Below are positions 47,039 through 58,680 of a stretch of 64,000 nt of DNA, in pieces. The position numbers were made by a program, and so were the translations under genes. The stretch is from Annona cherimola (Eukaryota > Streptophyta > Magnoliopsida > Magnoliales > Annonaceae). The notes under the pieces were generated by a model. The model made no database searches, was not told the origin of the DNA, and worked only from the letters and a program-made list of their open reading frames with translations. The stretch is taken from positions 10,049,579-10,113,578 of the forward strand of contig CM059975.1 in assembly GCA_030490835.1 (NCBI GenBank), read 5' to 3'. Positions within the stretch are counted from its first letter, which is position 1, and each line of letters begins with the position of its first letter.

Positions 47039-48895
47039 GAGCCCGCGTTGTCTTTCTGCTGGCCGCTTCATGGCACCATTGATTATTGGTGTGCATTATC
47101 TATATATTGATAGTTCATGTGATGGTATCGGCTACTGATTAGCAGCCAGTAGCCAGTCTTAGACTATTACTACTTAAGGTTCTCTTCTTCCTTTTCATGT
47201 CCTTCTCCTTCGAGTGGCTTTTTTTTGCATGGTGGATGTTTATCCTAGTCTGTACGTCCTTGTCCTCGATCTTTGCTGTACCTGCCGTAAAAAATAAAAT
47301 AAAATTAGCATCTGTTGCTTAATTTCTTCTTAGTTACAGTTTTTTTTTTTTTTTTGACTTTATAGGTCTATGGAATGTATGTTGCCCTTGCATTATTCGT
47401 GATGAGATAATAGTTTGAAGCCAGCATCACAGCACGGGCTAGGATTTAGGAATTGCCAAGCTTCCCAGAGGGAGTAAACTGAAGTTTGATCCTTGGATGG
47501 GTCGATTCAGGGATTGCATGCATGCATGCCAGGGTTACCACAATGAGGATTTCCGTGTAAGATGAACCACGCCTTTGACCCCATCAACGATAGATGACGG
47601 GTTTACGGGCTCCTCTTAATGGATAACTATCCAACAAATTACAATGTCTCGATTTGGGCCACCACGATGAGGAAATTAAAATCCAATCTAACTATTTCAC
47701 CTAGAATAGTTTATGCTGCTAATAATCCAAGATTCTAATCGATTGCAAATGGATGTAACTAAATTTCATATTGTACACATGGTTTTAATTATATGTTTTT
47801 TAAACCGTATAGTGTGCAGGAGACTTTGATTGAAATGCTTTTGAATTTCCTAATTAATTAAACAAGTTATTCTAAATAAAACTGTCAGATTGCAGGCGTA
47901 AGTCAAAATTTCAACTTTAATGGAGCCATTTCGTGAAAATGATTCTCTTCTGATTTCCAGGATTTAGGGGAATTCTTTTTATTATTATTTTTTTGAAATA
48001 GGATTTGGGGGAATCGCTTGCGTCCATTAGATACGATATTGTAAATCAGGACGGTTATCTTTCAACATGATAGCTTTTGAAATATGTTTATTTAAGGCAT
48101 GTTCCAAATAATACGAGATTTTTGGATTACATTTTATCTAAGATAAGAATGTAACAATGTGTATATGAATAAGTAAAGTTGTATTGAGAATGGGTAAAGT
48201 TTGGGTTCGAAATAAAAAAAACTGCATTGAAAATTAGAAATTAAATTAAACATGGCGATATAGATTCAATCCAAGAATCTCCAACCAATTGGAATATGGA
48301 CCTTACTGTAAGCATGGCAAAAAGATAGAATCGCAATCATGCCCAGGGTTTTCCACTGTGTTCGGGAGCTGTTATACATATTCAAAAATGGTAAAATTTA
48401 GCTTATTGAGTAAAGACAATTATATTGATAATTTTATAAAAAAAATTCAAAAAATTTCAAAAATGAAGTTTTCGACCTGGCGCATTGAAGCAATTCTCAT
48501 GTATATTCATGAGGAGTGGAATTCATTTGTTGATTGACCAATTTGTTGATTTTTGCTTGTGTATAATAACATGTTTATGTGGAATTCATTGAACAAAACT
48601 GTAGAAGAAAAGTTCAAAATTTTGGCAGAAATTTAAACACATAGGTTTCTTTTTGCATTGGTCAAAGCCAGCTGCTTTGACCAGTGGATGAATATTTTAC
48701 TCGCTTGTTACATTGTATGTGCTTTCTTCATGTCTTCATTGTTTTAATGGAGAGAGATCTCACTTCATAAGGCAATTTTAGATGCGAATGAGAAAACAGA
48801 AAGGCTCCTATTATTGTACCAAATGGTGAATGGATTCTACATTCCAACAATGAACATTTCATATAACGAAATTAATTCACGTGCTGAAAATCTCT
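47039..48895. repeat. Array block U, unit 4
   Basis: 3'UTR and downstream region of copy 4, colinear with units 1 and 3. Ends at the recurrent junction into block Q. Non-coding. Confidence 0.75.
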
Positions 48896-48929
48896 TAGAT
48901 TTTATTATTTATATATTTGTTTCTTTCTC

Positions 48930-50145
48930 AATTGCTGCTGTGCACATCTTTAATTTAGATGAGATATAATTCATAACTAAACAAAGATTTTAAAGACAAT
49001 AACAGAGTGGATTTCGCATCATCATCATCAAAGTTAACCTCATTCGAAGGTTTCACAAAATAGTAAAATCCTTTAAGAATGTGTCCGGGAATGGGTAATC
49101 TATGGATAAAAATTGATAGGCCTTTCCTATATACATTTAGCTATAATTTGATATCTTCGCTGTTTGATTATTCTTTTTATTACTATTCTTATATTTTAAG
49201 AGAAATGATTATGTTACCTTTGCTAAAGAATGATTTCCTTAGCTCACCTTAAAATTTTCATTTTAATTTTTTTTTTTTACTTTTTTTCATAAACTGGTTA
49301 ATATAGATACCAAGTTTTAACATTTTTGAATGTATATATGTATATATATATATTAAAAGTTTTAAACACATGAGCATTTTAAAATTTTTTCATAATTTTT
49401 TCTCTTTTCACTTTTACTTTGATATCTTTCCAAAAATAGCACAAATAGGTAATGAACAGGAATGGAAAAGTAGGACTGAGATAATTTTTGAAAAAAGAGA
49501 TGTTGATGTGATGTGATAGATGTAAAGTCTAAATAAAATGATAATAGATAAGATAATAATATGAAAAGATATAAGAAAAATAATTGGAATATAAAGATAA
49601 TAATAAAAAATAAGGTAGTTAAATAATTAAATTCCAAATCATAGCCGAACATGTGTAAAAAAAAAAAGAAGTAAGAAAAAAATTGCTCATAAATTACTTA
49701 TTCCTAAACACATCCTTGATAATAAATAATGGTTAAGAATAAGATAAATTTCGGAAATTAAGAGTAATGTAATAAGATATGAGTAAAGAGAAAACAAAGT
49801 ATCAATAAATAGTATAGTTGTATATAAATATGTGAAAATAATAAAATATAAAAATAAAAATAAAAACGTATGGAGATTAAATAGTTAACATATCAAATCA
49901 TAACACTATTCGATGCATCAATAACCATATTTATTTGGACGTGTTGATTGATTACACAAACTAGGGATATAATGTGTCATCATTTAGCGCGGATACATAG
50001 ATATTAAACCTAAGCAATCATAATCTGTTGTGAACTGAACTGCCATTACAGACTTTATTGATGTAGAAACCAAAACCACAGATTGCAGAGAATTACAGAA
50101 CAATGTCCGGAGCCCAAGGATCCCGAATCAACGAACTTATCAAGG
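48930..50145. repeat. Array blocks Q (partial) and R, last unit, truncated
   Basis: Q with MITE-like segment 49077-49715, then R from about 49910. The R ORF begins at 50103 (MSGAQGSRINELI) but array similarity ends at CAACGAACTTA near 50140 and unrelated sequence follows. This is the right edge of the second subarray. Confidence 0.7.
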
Positions 50146-51463
50146 CCCTTGTTTACAAAAATTTGTCGCGCTCAACGCCCGGCCCCTCTCCCCTGTCCTC
50201 TCCTCGCGCCCGATCACCGCTCCATCCGACATCGATCTTCTACCCGCACCCGATCGTCGCCTGACCCTTATCTCCTCTCCTCTCCCTGCGCCCGACCGAT
50301 TCTCGACCCCTCTCCTCCGAGCTAGCCACTGTCAAGCACTCGCTATAACAGATTCGACGGTGCTTTCTGCCCTCTTCGGCGCCAGTCCTCTCCCCGTGCC
50401 CGATCGCCACCCGACCCCTCTCCCCTCTCCTCTCCCCGCGGTCGACCGACCCACGACCCCTCTCCTCCGATCGAGCCACTATCACGCACTCGTTGTAACA
50501 GATCGGGATCTGCTCTCTGCCCTCTTCGGCGTCATCTCCGGCGCGACACTCCTCTCTCCCGCCTCAACACCCCCTACCGCAACCACCTGCTTGCTTGCGA
50601 CCTTCACCGCCGGACTCTTCTCCCAGCTGCTGTTAAAGTCGCAACGAAGGTATCTCCATCGTCTTTCACTCTTCTGTCGTTGTCGCCTTCGCCTTTGCCG
50701 TCTTCCCCCTTATCGTCGTTGTTGTTGCTTTCTGCTCCGAGTGGTGTCATCCCAGCGCGATCGAACGTCTCCTTTCAACGTCGTCTCTCCCATTGTAATT
50801 TTTCCTCCACCTCTTCTTCTTTATTTCATTTCTCTCTTTCCCATTTCTGCGTAGCTCCTGATGAATAATGTGGATTTGATTCACATATAAAACCCCAATC
50901 TGATGAATGAGTGGATTCTCTCTTCCTTTTCTTTTGCTAAAAAACAAGGAATTTAGAACCATTGAACCTCACGGGAAAATGCCATATGATCTGCACTGCA
51001 ACTTAGATCTGCTTTCTATTTTCCTTTTGATTTATTACAAATACAGGAACCCTTCGCCATCGCTTCCTTGCATCTAGCCTAATACAGTTTACCGAAGTGC
51101 ATTGCATTCAATTAGGCAGTTACCCACTGGACAATTATTCAAAAACATTTGTAATTTGGAGTAGATTGCGCTTGTAGAGTATATTGGAACTTGGAAGATG
51201 GAGGACTTGTATCCGGTTACTTGTTGCAAGCCAATTTTCATCTTGCGAGACTGACAAAAAGGCAGTGATTATTTTCGGATTATAATTATCCTACACAAAT
51301 ACATACCTTAGCAAACCTGATAAACATTGTCCTCTAAAATAAGCAGAGGAGATGAGTTGAAAAGGCCTGCTTGGATAGGCATAAAAGAGTATAACAACAC
51401 TATAAATTTTTCAGTGGATTGTTTAAATATCAACTAGGTTTAGAAGTAAGTTTTGAGCATTGT
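50146..51463 (+). other. GC-rich leader-like region with tandem duplication
   Basis: From 50160 the sequence turns C-rich. Two diverged tandem copies of about 130 bp (about 50284-50410 and 50429-50560; shared CGACCCCTCTCCTCCGA, GAGCCACT, TCTGCCCTCTTCGGCG) are followed by CT-rich sequence to 50860. It looks like a plant 5'UTR/promoter region and lies upstream, in the same orientation, of the TRAPPC2-like exon at 55304. GCAACGAAG/GTATCTCC at 50641-50657 is a possible donor. Open frames here are low-complexity Pro/Ser-rich. 50870-51463 has no gene that I see. Confidence 0.4.
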
Positions 51464-54417
51464 TGTGGCGCCCTGAACTGAGGCGTCCATATAGTCCTTA
51501 CACTAAGATTTTGTCGATTGGTAAACGTGACTCATGATTGTTACCCTAATCACACAGCGGGTTCTTAATTGGATCCCGTCCAAATGTTTTCTTTTTCTTT
51601 TTCTTTTTCTTTCATCATATAAATATATACTCATCATCATTCATAATGGACTTATCCATAACATCATAAATCATCAACTTCTCATATTATTCATAACTTC
51701 ATAATTTCATACAACCTTTTTCCTTTTTCATCATATCCCATTAGAGAATCTATTCATACAAAAATCTACTAACCTTTGTAGATTCTTCTTTTCTTTTAAC
51801 AATACATGCCCTTCATCTCTTGGCTTTCCCTACACCTGTCTGAGGTTGGAAAAACAAAACATGAGTCAAAACTCAATAAGCAAACATTTTTCATTTTAAA
51901 TGCATTCCTTTCCATTTGGTAGAAGACACTTACCAAGTGATCAACTACCAACGAAATAGAAACCTTTTCGTAAACCATTTTTGGAAACCTTTCATAAACC
52001 ATTCATGAAAACCATTCGTAAATACATTTCTCTCTATTCGATAGGAGACACTTAGCAAGTGATCAACTATCAATGGAATAGAAACTTTTTCATAAAAATC
52101 ATTTCATAAACATTGGATGTGCAAATGCTTCCTTTCCACTCCTGACATAAACCTTCGTGCACGGGTACGCTAGCCCAGAGTACATCTCACATAGCATGGT
52201 TCAATACGCCGACTGTTTTCGACTTGGCCTCATCAAGGGGAACCTCTCTTCCTCTTGACGCCTACATGGTTCTTACATGCATGACTTTTGATTTTTTCGA
52301 CATTATATACCTCTTACACTAGGTGACTTGTCATTATCATGTAGAGAATTATTTGCACTATCCCTTAAAACCATCATTTCAAATCTATGCTTTCCTTTTC
52401 AATCCATGTATGAAAGTGCAATGCATTCATTCACACATAACATTCCTTTGCCTCCACCTCTGGGGAGGACGCCATCGGCACACAGCTCATACGACTCGGC
52501 AATAGTGAAGGGGGACCCTCTGATCCGCTTTCTACCTCCACCAAAGCCTCTTCATTATACATCATACATGTGCACATGTCCATGAACATCACATGATATC
52601 AATATGTCGGCATAACTTTTCATAAGAACTCATAAACATTCATCATTTCAAAACATTATACGAATGACCACTCTTAAACATATTTCATAAATACTTGAGA
52701 ATAAAATCACATTTTTAAAGTTGTGCTTGCTTACAAATCATCATTTTCAAAAGGATTGCTTGCTTACCTCCTCAGTCCGTGTCCTCCACCTTTTCCTTTT
52801 TCTTTTCCTACACAAGGAAAAATGATATTTTATTTATATCATTCCATGTCTTACATTGCTTTCCATGCTTGTTTTATAATAATTCATTACCTCATTTCTA
52901 TAGAGGTTAATCTTATAAATATACTTGGTCATTACCTTCTTATATGGATTTTTATCCATAAATTCTTTAAAAATTCCATCTATATATTTAAATATAAATC
53001 TCAAATAGCTTATGCTTAGTATATCATGGGAAATTTCATACATTTTGAATATATCATCATTTACTTGGCTAAATAAATAATTTTCTCCATATACAAAAAA
53101 TGAACATAAATTCACTTAAGCATAATCCTTAATTTCAAAAATCATGAAATTAATATATCATCATTCTAACATCATATTTAACATATTCATTCATCCCAAA
53201 TTATCATTTATCAAATTTGGAGCATTATTTTCACATATCATATGTTATCTTCCTGAATGCTCTATTTTTGCTCCAAATTTTCGATGTTTGGGCATAATTT
53301 CAATTAAGCATTATAACTTTACTTATTTTCTCATGCTTAGGAATTATCTAAACATGATTTTACCCTACTTAACATCCAAAAAAATTTTGAAATAAATTCC
53401 TTTACCTCAAGTGGAGAACTCCTCCTCTCCATTCTCACTTTCTTTCACTTTCCTTCTCTCCTCCCTTTCTCTCTTGCTCAAAAATGTGGGGAATAAATTT
53501 CTCAAGCTAAGAATGCTTGGGATGGGTGTGAAATTCGTTCAAAGCACCCTCCCCTTTATATAGTGCTCCAAATTTCATGAAATTGCATTCTACCCCTGAA
53601 ATATGGGCTAAATTATAAATATCTTTACTTAGGTCATTTCCACCTCATTTCCAAGCAATTTCTTATTATCCTAGGTGGAAAATTGCTGGCCATAAGTTTC
53701 CATTGCTGATCCATCCATTAATTGCTCGATTTTCATCAAAAGACGTGATTAATCTCAACCATTGATTATCCTTGATTGAGCTCATCTCAACCATTGCATT
53801 TTTTGTACAAATCCCCATGCTAGCTCACGTTTTCCCATGGTGGACTTTGGGGGATTTTTGTATATTTTATTTCATTAAAATATCATATCTTAAGCTACTT
53901 TTTCAAAAAGTAAAAAGTAGAATTAATGACTTGCTTTGGAAAAGTTAAGCCTCACTTACTTGCTTTCCAAGAAACACATTTGTCATAATATTTGGCTTAA
54001 TCCAATTTATCCATCATATTCGGCATAATATTTTATCCATTCGTACAAAATTTCACCTTAATCCGACTTCCGGATTACAAGATATGAATTTTTCTATGTT
54101 TTCTCCTAAAAAATCCATTAAAATCCGAAAATTATTATTTTAATCCAAAAGCACTTTTGTCCTTTAGTGGAAAGCTTCTTTTTTCGTCTTTTATGATTAA
54201 GTTAATCCAAAGTGATTAACTTAACATATTTCTTAATCCTACGTTTATTATTCACGTTTCACTGTTCACGTGCACTATTTATCCGAATTTCATAAGTAAT
54301 TAATTTAACCTTTATTCTTACATATTTTTATACTGATGAATGTATATTTCCCTAATATATTACCAAGGGTTTACAATCCTTGGATTTTATACACGTGTCT
54401 AAGATCGGGGTTTTACA
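51464..54417 (-). mobile_element. Solo LTR (Tekay/Del-like), 2.95 kb
   Basis: The + strand starts TGTGGCGCCCTGAACTG and ends GATCGGGGTTTTACA. On the minus strand it reads TGTAAAACCCCGATC...CA, a common gypsy LTR form. A TATA box CTATATAAAG lies on the minus strand at 53554-53563, followed by a purine-rich leader, which supports minus orientation. CTCAATAAGCAAAC at 51872-51885 and the TTGGTAGAAGACACTTACCAAGTGATCA stretch (51917-51944) match the LTR at 11258-17254. Flanks ATTGT and ATTTC match only partly, so the target duplication is decayed. No internal domain was found. Confidence 0.7.
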
Positions 54418-55303
54418 ATTTCTTTCATGCATAATTTCCATACCAAGGGGGATTGACAATTTGAGTCCCAGAACATGACCTTGACTGTCAACTATTGATC
54501 CATTGAAATTAATAAGGTAATGTAGGAGGAAGGCTCTGGCGTTCAGTCAAACAACAAGGAACCAAGTAGTCATATGCATACTGTGCCCCAATCAGTTGGG
54601 AAGAAATATAAAAATCAAGGGTTAAAGTTTACTAGCCAAAATATCCATTAGAAGCTGCAGTATTATGTCTTCCCTTGTCAAAAATAGCTGATTCATTTCT
54701 GATGGTTTCTTTGATTAAACTTGAGAATACAAATATGCAACCTTCATTAGCTGATGATTTCTGATGATTTCTGATAGTTTCTTTTATCAAACTTCATTAG
54801 CCAAAATATCCACCCACCTAGCAATGTACCATTAGGGAAGCTTCCTTAACTATATGTTATTCAGGAAAACAGAGTAGTTGCTGCAACAATTGCACTTTCA
54901 TCATAGCATTGGTATTTATAGAATTTACCCAAGGAAGCTTTATGATATCTACTTTTTCTTCTTAAGGATTTTCTGACCTACTATCATAGAATGTCAACAA
55001 GGTTTCTTAATCCAAAAATTGAAAAGATTGTGAGTTTTGCCAAAACAAGGAATTTGTAAGCTTTTAGCAGCAATTATGGCGTAAAGGTTTGAGGCTATTG
55101 CCCACTTACATGGCCTATTTAGATATGGTTGTCCTCCTATTTAAAAATAAAACGCATATTTGTTTTTCCTAACCCTCTTTACCTTTGCATGGCTCCTCAT
55201 TTGATTGGTTTGTAATCTAAAATATTTTCTTTCCTAATATATAGTTATATTATGACCGCAAGTTTTCACCTGGTTCTTCCTTTTTAATTTGGATTTATTT
55301 CAG
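54418..55303. other. Probable intron/upstream sequence of the TRAPPC2-like fragment
   Basis: AT-rich, no coding frame recognised. A short local duplication (CTGATGATTTCTGATGATTTCTGATAGTTTC) is at 54752-54782. It ends in a good 3' splice site (GGATTTATTTCAG, 55291-55303). Confidence 0.4.
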
Positions 55304-55411
55304 GTTTTAGACAATTCGATTTAGAGGGATATGGCAAGCACAACGTGTTTTATCATTGTCAGTAGGAATGACATTCCAATATATGAAGCAGAAGTGGGCT
55401 CTGCTGTGAAG
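55304..55411 (+). pseudogene. TRAPPC2-like: First coding exon of TRAPPC2/sedlin-like gene, remainder missing
   Basis: A splice acceptor TTTCAG precedes 27 nt of leader. The ATG at 55331 then opens 27 codons, MASTTCFIIVSRNDIPIYEA followed by EVGSAVK, ending AAG/GTATTT, a normal donor. This N-terminus is characteristic of plant TRAPPC2 (sedlin), a longin-fold subunit of the TRAPP vesicle-tethering complex acting in ER-Golgi traffic. The family is about 135 aa. The expected continuation (a His/Gln-rich helix, then the SVDRFNDLVVSVY-type strand) was not seen in the 900 bp that follow, nor in the rest of the window on this strand; a copia fragment and array sequence lie there instead. It is therefore most likely a 5' gene fragment. 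A very long intron reaching beyond the window is the alternative. Confidence 0.75.
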
Positions 55412-56342
55412 GTATTTTATTATTCTGGAGTCTCAACTTTTTTTTTTTTGGAGGAGCCGGTTTTGTATGTGAATTACCTGTAAAGTAGCATTCTTGTTAT
55501 GCAAGCAATGGTGTTGTGGATGTAAGCAATGGCAACGAATTTTTTATGAAAATTTTATCCATCTTTGGTTTAATAATAAACTGAGATCCGACAGCAAACT
55601 GCGCCTTAAAATTATTTAAAGTTCATGAAGCCAAGCAAAAAGGTTTCCTGCATCACGGTTCATGCTGCATCATTCATGTTATTGACTCGAAGAGCAGTAG
55701 ACAATTCTGTCATCCACTTGAGAGTTGATTTCATAGAGAACTAAATCAGCGTTACAAGCAAGTTCATCTTTTAACCAGAATATATTTGAGACAAAATCAA
55801 ACTGCAAGATTCTGTCCTTTCCATGTTTGAACCGGCACCTACTAATAATAATAATAATAATAAATCACTAAATTATGCTCCGATTGGCTGGAATTTGTAT
55901 TTCAATCATATAATAAGTCGTGGGTGTGTTGAGAAGGAAAGGGAGGAAAGAGGACGAGAGAATAGCATGGTGGGTTGGTCACATGTCGTTCCCTCAACGA
56001 CTTTGGAAAGTATTATTCTAAAAATCCCTCAAATTTTAGATGTTTGAATTCTTGAACTGCAACTCATTTCCGTAAATCCAAAACGAGGCGAAAAGTAGCA
56101 GCATGGTTTTTCAAACTCAAATATGAATTAAACATCCAAGCACCCCTTATTTTCAGAAAAACATGAATTTGAAATACTAGATCTTACAGACTAAAGAGTA
56201 ACCACATAATTTTAATTTCAAGAGGCTTAATTGTCGATCACCATTAACAATAAGAGACCAACAAATACAGAAGTGATTCATATAATTCCCATCCATGGAT
56301 TTTCGGTTCCAAGAAGTCGCCGAGGATTCAAACAATCATATC
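55412..56342. other. Non-coding stretch with (TAA)n microsatellite
   Basis: Would be intron 2 of the TRAPPC2-like gene. Holds an (AAT)n microsatellite at about 55842-55864. A 74-codon frame around 55823-56047 spans the microsatellite and is not credible. Nothing else was recognised. Confidence 0.5.
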
Positions 56343-58090
56343 CATGTTGAAAATTGGATGCTCTAAAATAAAATATTATTTATAAAAATATTATAATAAA
56401 ATAATACATCCAAAATAATTTGGACACTCTACAGGCTCCTACCCTTAATACTAACACTACCCATACAAGTATTCCTTTCTTCACAATCACTCCAACTCAC
56501 ATAACAATCACCCACACAAATTTACACACACTGAATATGCTCTGCTTGTTGTTCGTTCTTCGCTCGTTGCTCTTGCTTGCAAGAGGGGGGAAGCTGCCCC
56601 TTTATATAGCCATGCGTGGCACGATGGTAGCATGCGGGGCGGCGTCTTTTTCAATGTGAGCTACTTTTTCTCATTCGGCGCTTCGGCGCTTGCTTTTTCT
56701 TTTTCTGTTTTATTCGGCGCCGCTTTATATTCGGTGCTGATACTTTAATTCTCCCCCTCAGTACCAACTTTCTTCTTTTCCTCTATTCTGTTTGTCACAC
56801 CAATTCGACTTCTGAATTTTTCAAACTTTGCTTTAGTTAGACCCTTAGTAAATATGTCTGCAACTTGATCTTCTGTGTTGGTGTGCTTCATCTTGATTTT
56901 TCTATCTAGCACTTTCTCTCATATAAAGTGATAATGTACTTCAATGTACTTGGTTCTGGCATGGAATACTGGATTTTCTGCTAGGCATATAGCAGACTCA
57001 TTGTCGCAGTATAGGGGCACTGAATAATCAGTAGGCTGGGGTAGATCTTTCATAAGTTGCATCAGCCACTTGATTTCTTGTGTTATCCTAGCTGTTGCTC
57101 TATACTTTGCTTCAGTAGTTGATAAAGACACGGTCGATTGTCTCTTGCTGCACCATGATATTGCCGCTGTTCCGAGATCAAATACGTATCCGATGGTTGA
57201 TCTCCTCGTGTCATAGTCTCTAGCATAATCAGCATCACAGTACCCTGCTATCTCTCATACTGCATTTTTCTTATATAAGAGACCAAGATTAACAATTCCT
57301 TTTACATACCTTAATATGCGTCGAACTTCATCCAGATGTGGCTTCCTTGGTTTCTCCATATAACGACTTGCTATGCTGACAGCGAATGCTATATTCGGTT
57401 GTGTAAGAGTTAGGTAGATTAAACTACCCACTAGCTGCCGATACATCGTCGAATCTGCTAACTCTTGACCTTCTAGTGAGCATAGCTTGGTGTGTAGATA
57501 TGGGCTTACAGTTAAGCCACCCATACTTCTTTAGTAAGTCTTGAGCGTACCTCTGCTGACATAAGAATATTCCTTCTTTTGTACACTCAACTTCTAGGCC
57601 AAGAAAGTGTTTCAATTCTCCAAGGTCTTTCATCAGAAAACGAACGGAGAGATTGACCTTGGTTTGATTGATCTCTCTTTCATCATCACCAGTAATGATT
57701 AGATCATCCACATATACTAGCACTATTGCTAGCTTTCCATTTTTATTTTTCAGGAATAAACTTGAGTTGGCTGGTGCAACAGAATAACCACTTTGTAGTA
57801 AGAATTCAACAATCTTACCATATCATGCTCTCAGCGCCTGCTTTAGTCCATATAAGGCCTTTTTCAGCTTGCAGACGTACTTCGGATGGGTTGTGCTCTC
57901 GAACCCTCTAGGTTGTATCATATATATTTCTTGATCTAGTTCGCTATGCAGAAATGCATTCTTGACGTCCATTTGCCAGAGCTTTCATGACTTGCTAGCT
58001 GCAAGTGTCAGTAATACTCGAACTGTCGTAATCTTTGCCACTGGGCTAAATGTTTCATCATAATCTAGCTCATACTTACCGTTCTGATCA
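56343..58090 (-). mobile_element. Ty1/copia 3' part (RT, RNase H, LTR), decayed and truncated
   Basis: On the minus strand from 58090: DYDETFSPVAKITTVRVLL, a stop, then [13 protein letters not shown] and [12 protein letters not shown], a stop, then [26 protein letters not shown], a frameshift near 57520, then [48 protein letters not shown], a stop at ~56919 (HFI then TGA), and ADIFTKGLTKAKFEKFR. A polypurine tract CTGAGGGGGAGAATT follows at 56752-56766, then an LTR-like region with a minus-strand TATA box (TATATAAAG near 56600-56608). The probable outer end is TGTTGAAAATTGG at 56343. Everything upstream of the RT N-terminus is missing and replaced by a block U fragment. Confidence 0.85.
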
Positions 58091-58680
58091 ATTGGAACAC
58101 GGACCTTACTGTAAGCATGGCGAAAAGACAGAATCGCAATCACGTCCAGGGTTTTCCGCTGCGTTTGGGAGCTGTTACACATATCCAAAAATTGCGAAAT
58201 TTAGCTTATAGAGTAGATACAATTATATTAATAATTTTATAAAAAAAATTCAAAAAAAAAAATTAAAACAATGGAGTTTTCGACCTGGGTGCATTGAATC
58301 AATTCTCATGCATATCGATGAGGAGTGGAATTCATCAGTTGATTGATCAATTTGTTGATTTTTTCTTTTTATATAATAACATGTTTATGTGGAATTCATT
58401 GAAGAAAAGTTTAAAATTTTGGCAGAAATTTAAACACATTGGTTTGACTAGTGGATGGATATTTTACTCGCTTGTTACAGTGTATGCGCTTTCTTCATGT
58501 CTTCATTGTTTCAGTGGAGTGAGATCTCACTTCATAAGGCAATTTTAGGTGCAAATGAGAAAACAGAAAGGCTCCTATTATTGTACGGGATGGTGAATGG
58601 ATTCTACATTCCAACAATGAAAATTTCATATTACGAAATTAATTCGCGTTGCTGAAAATCTCTTAGATTTTATAATTTAT
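58087..58680. repeat. Block U fragment fused to the copia remnant
   Basis: ATCAATTGGAACACGGACCTTACTGTAAGC matches 7513-7540 and 41812-41838 and stays colinear to about 58680 (CTCTTAGATTTTATAATTTATATATTTG). It lacks ~40 bp at 58390-58445 relative to unit 3. The left edge sits directly inside the copia RT, with ATCAATTGG at the joint. Confidence 0.8.
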
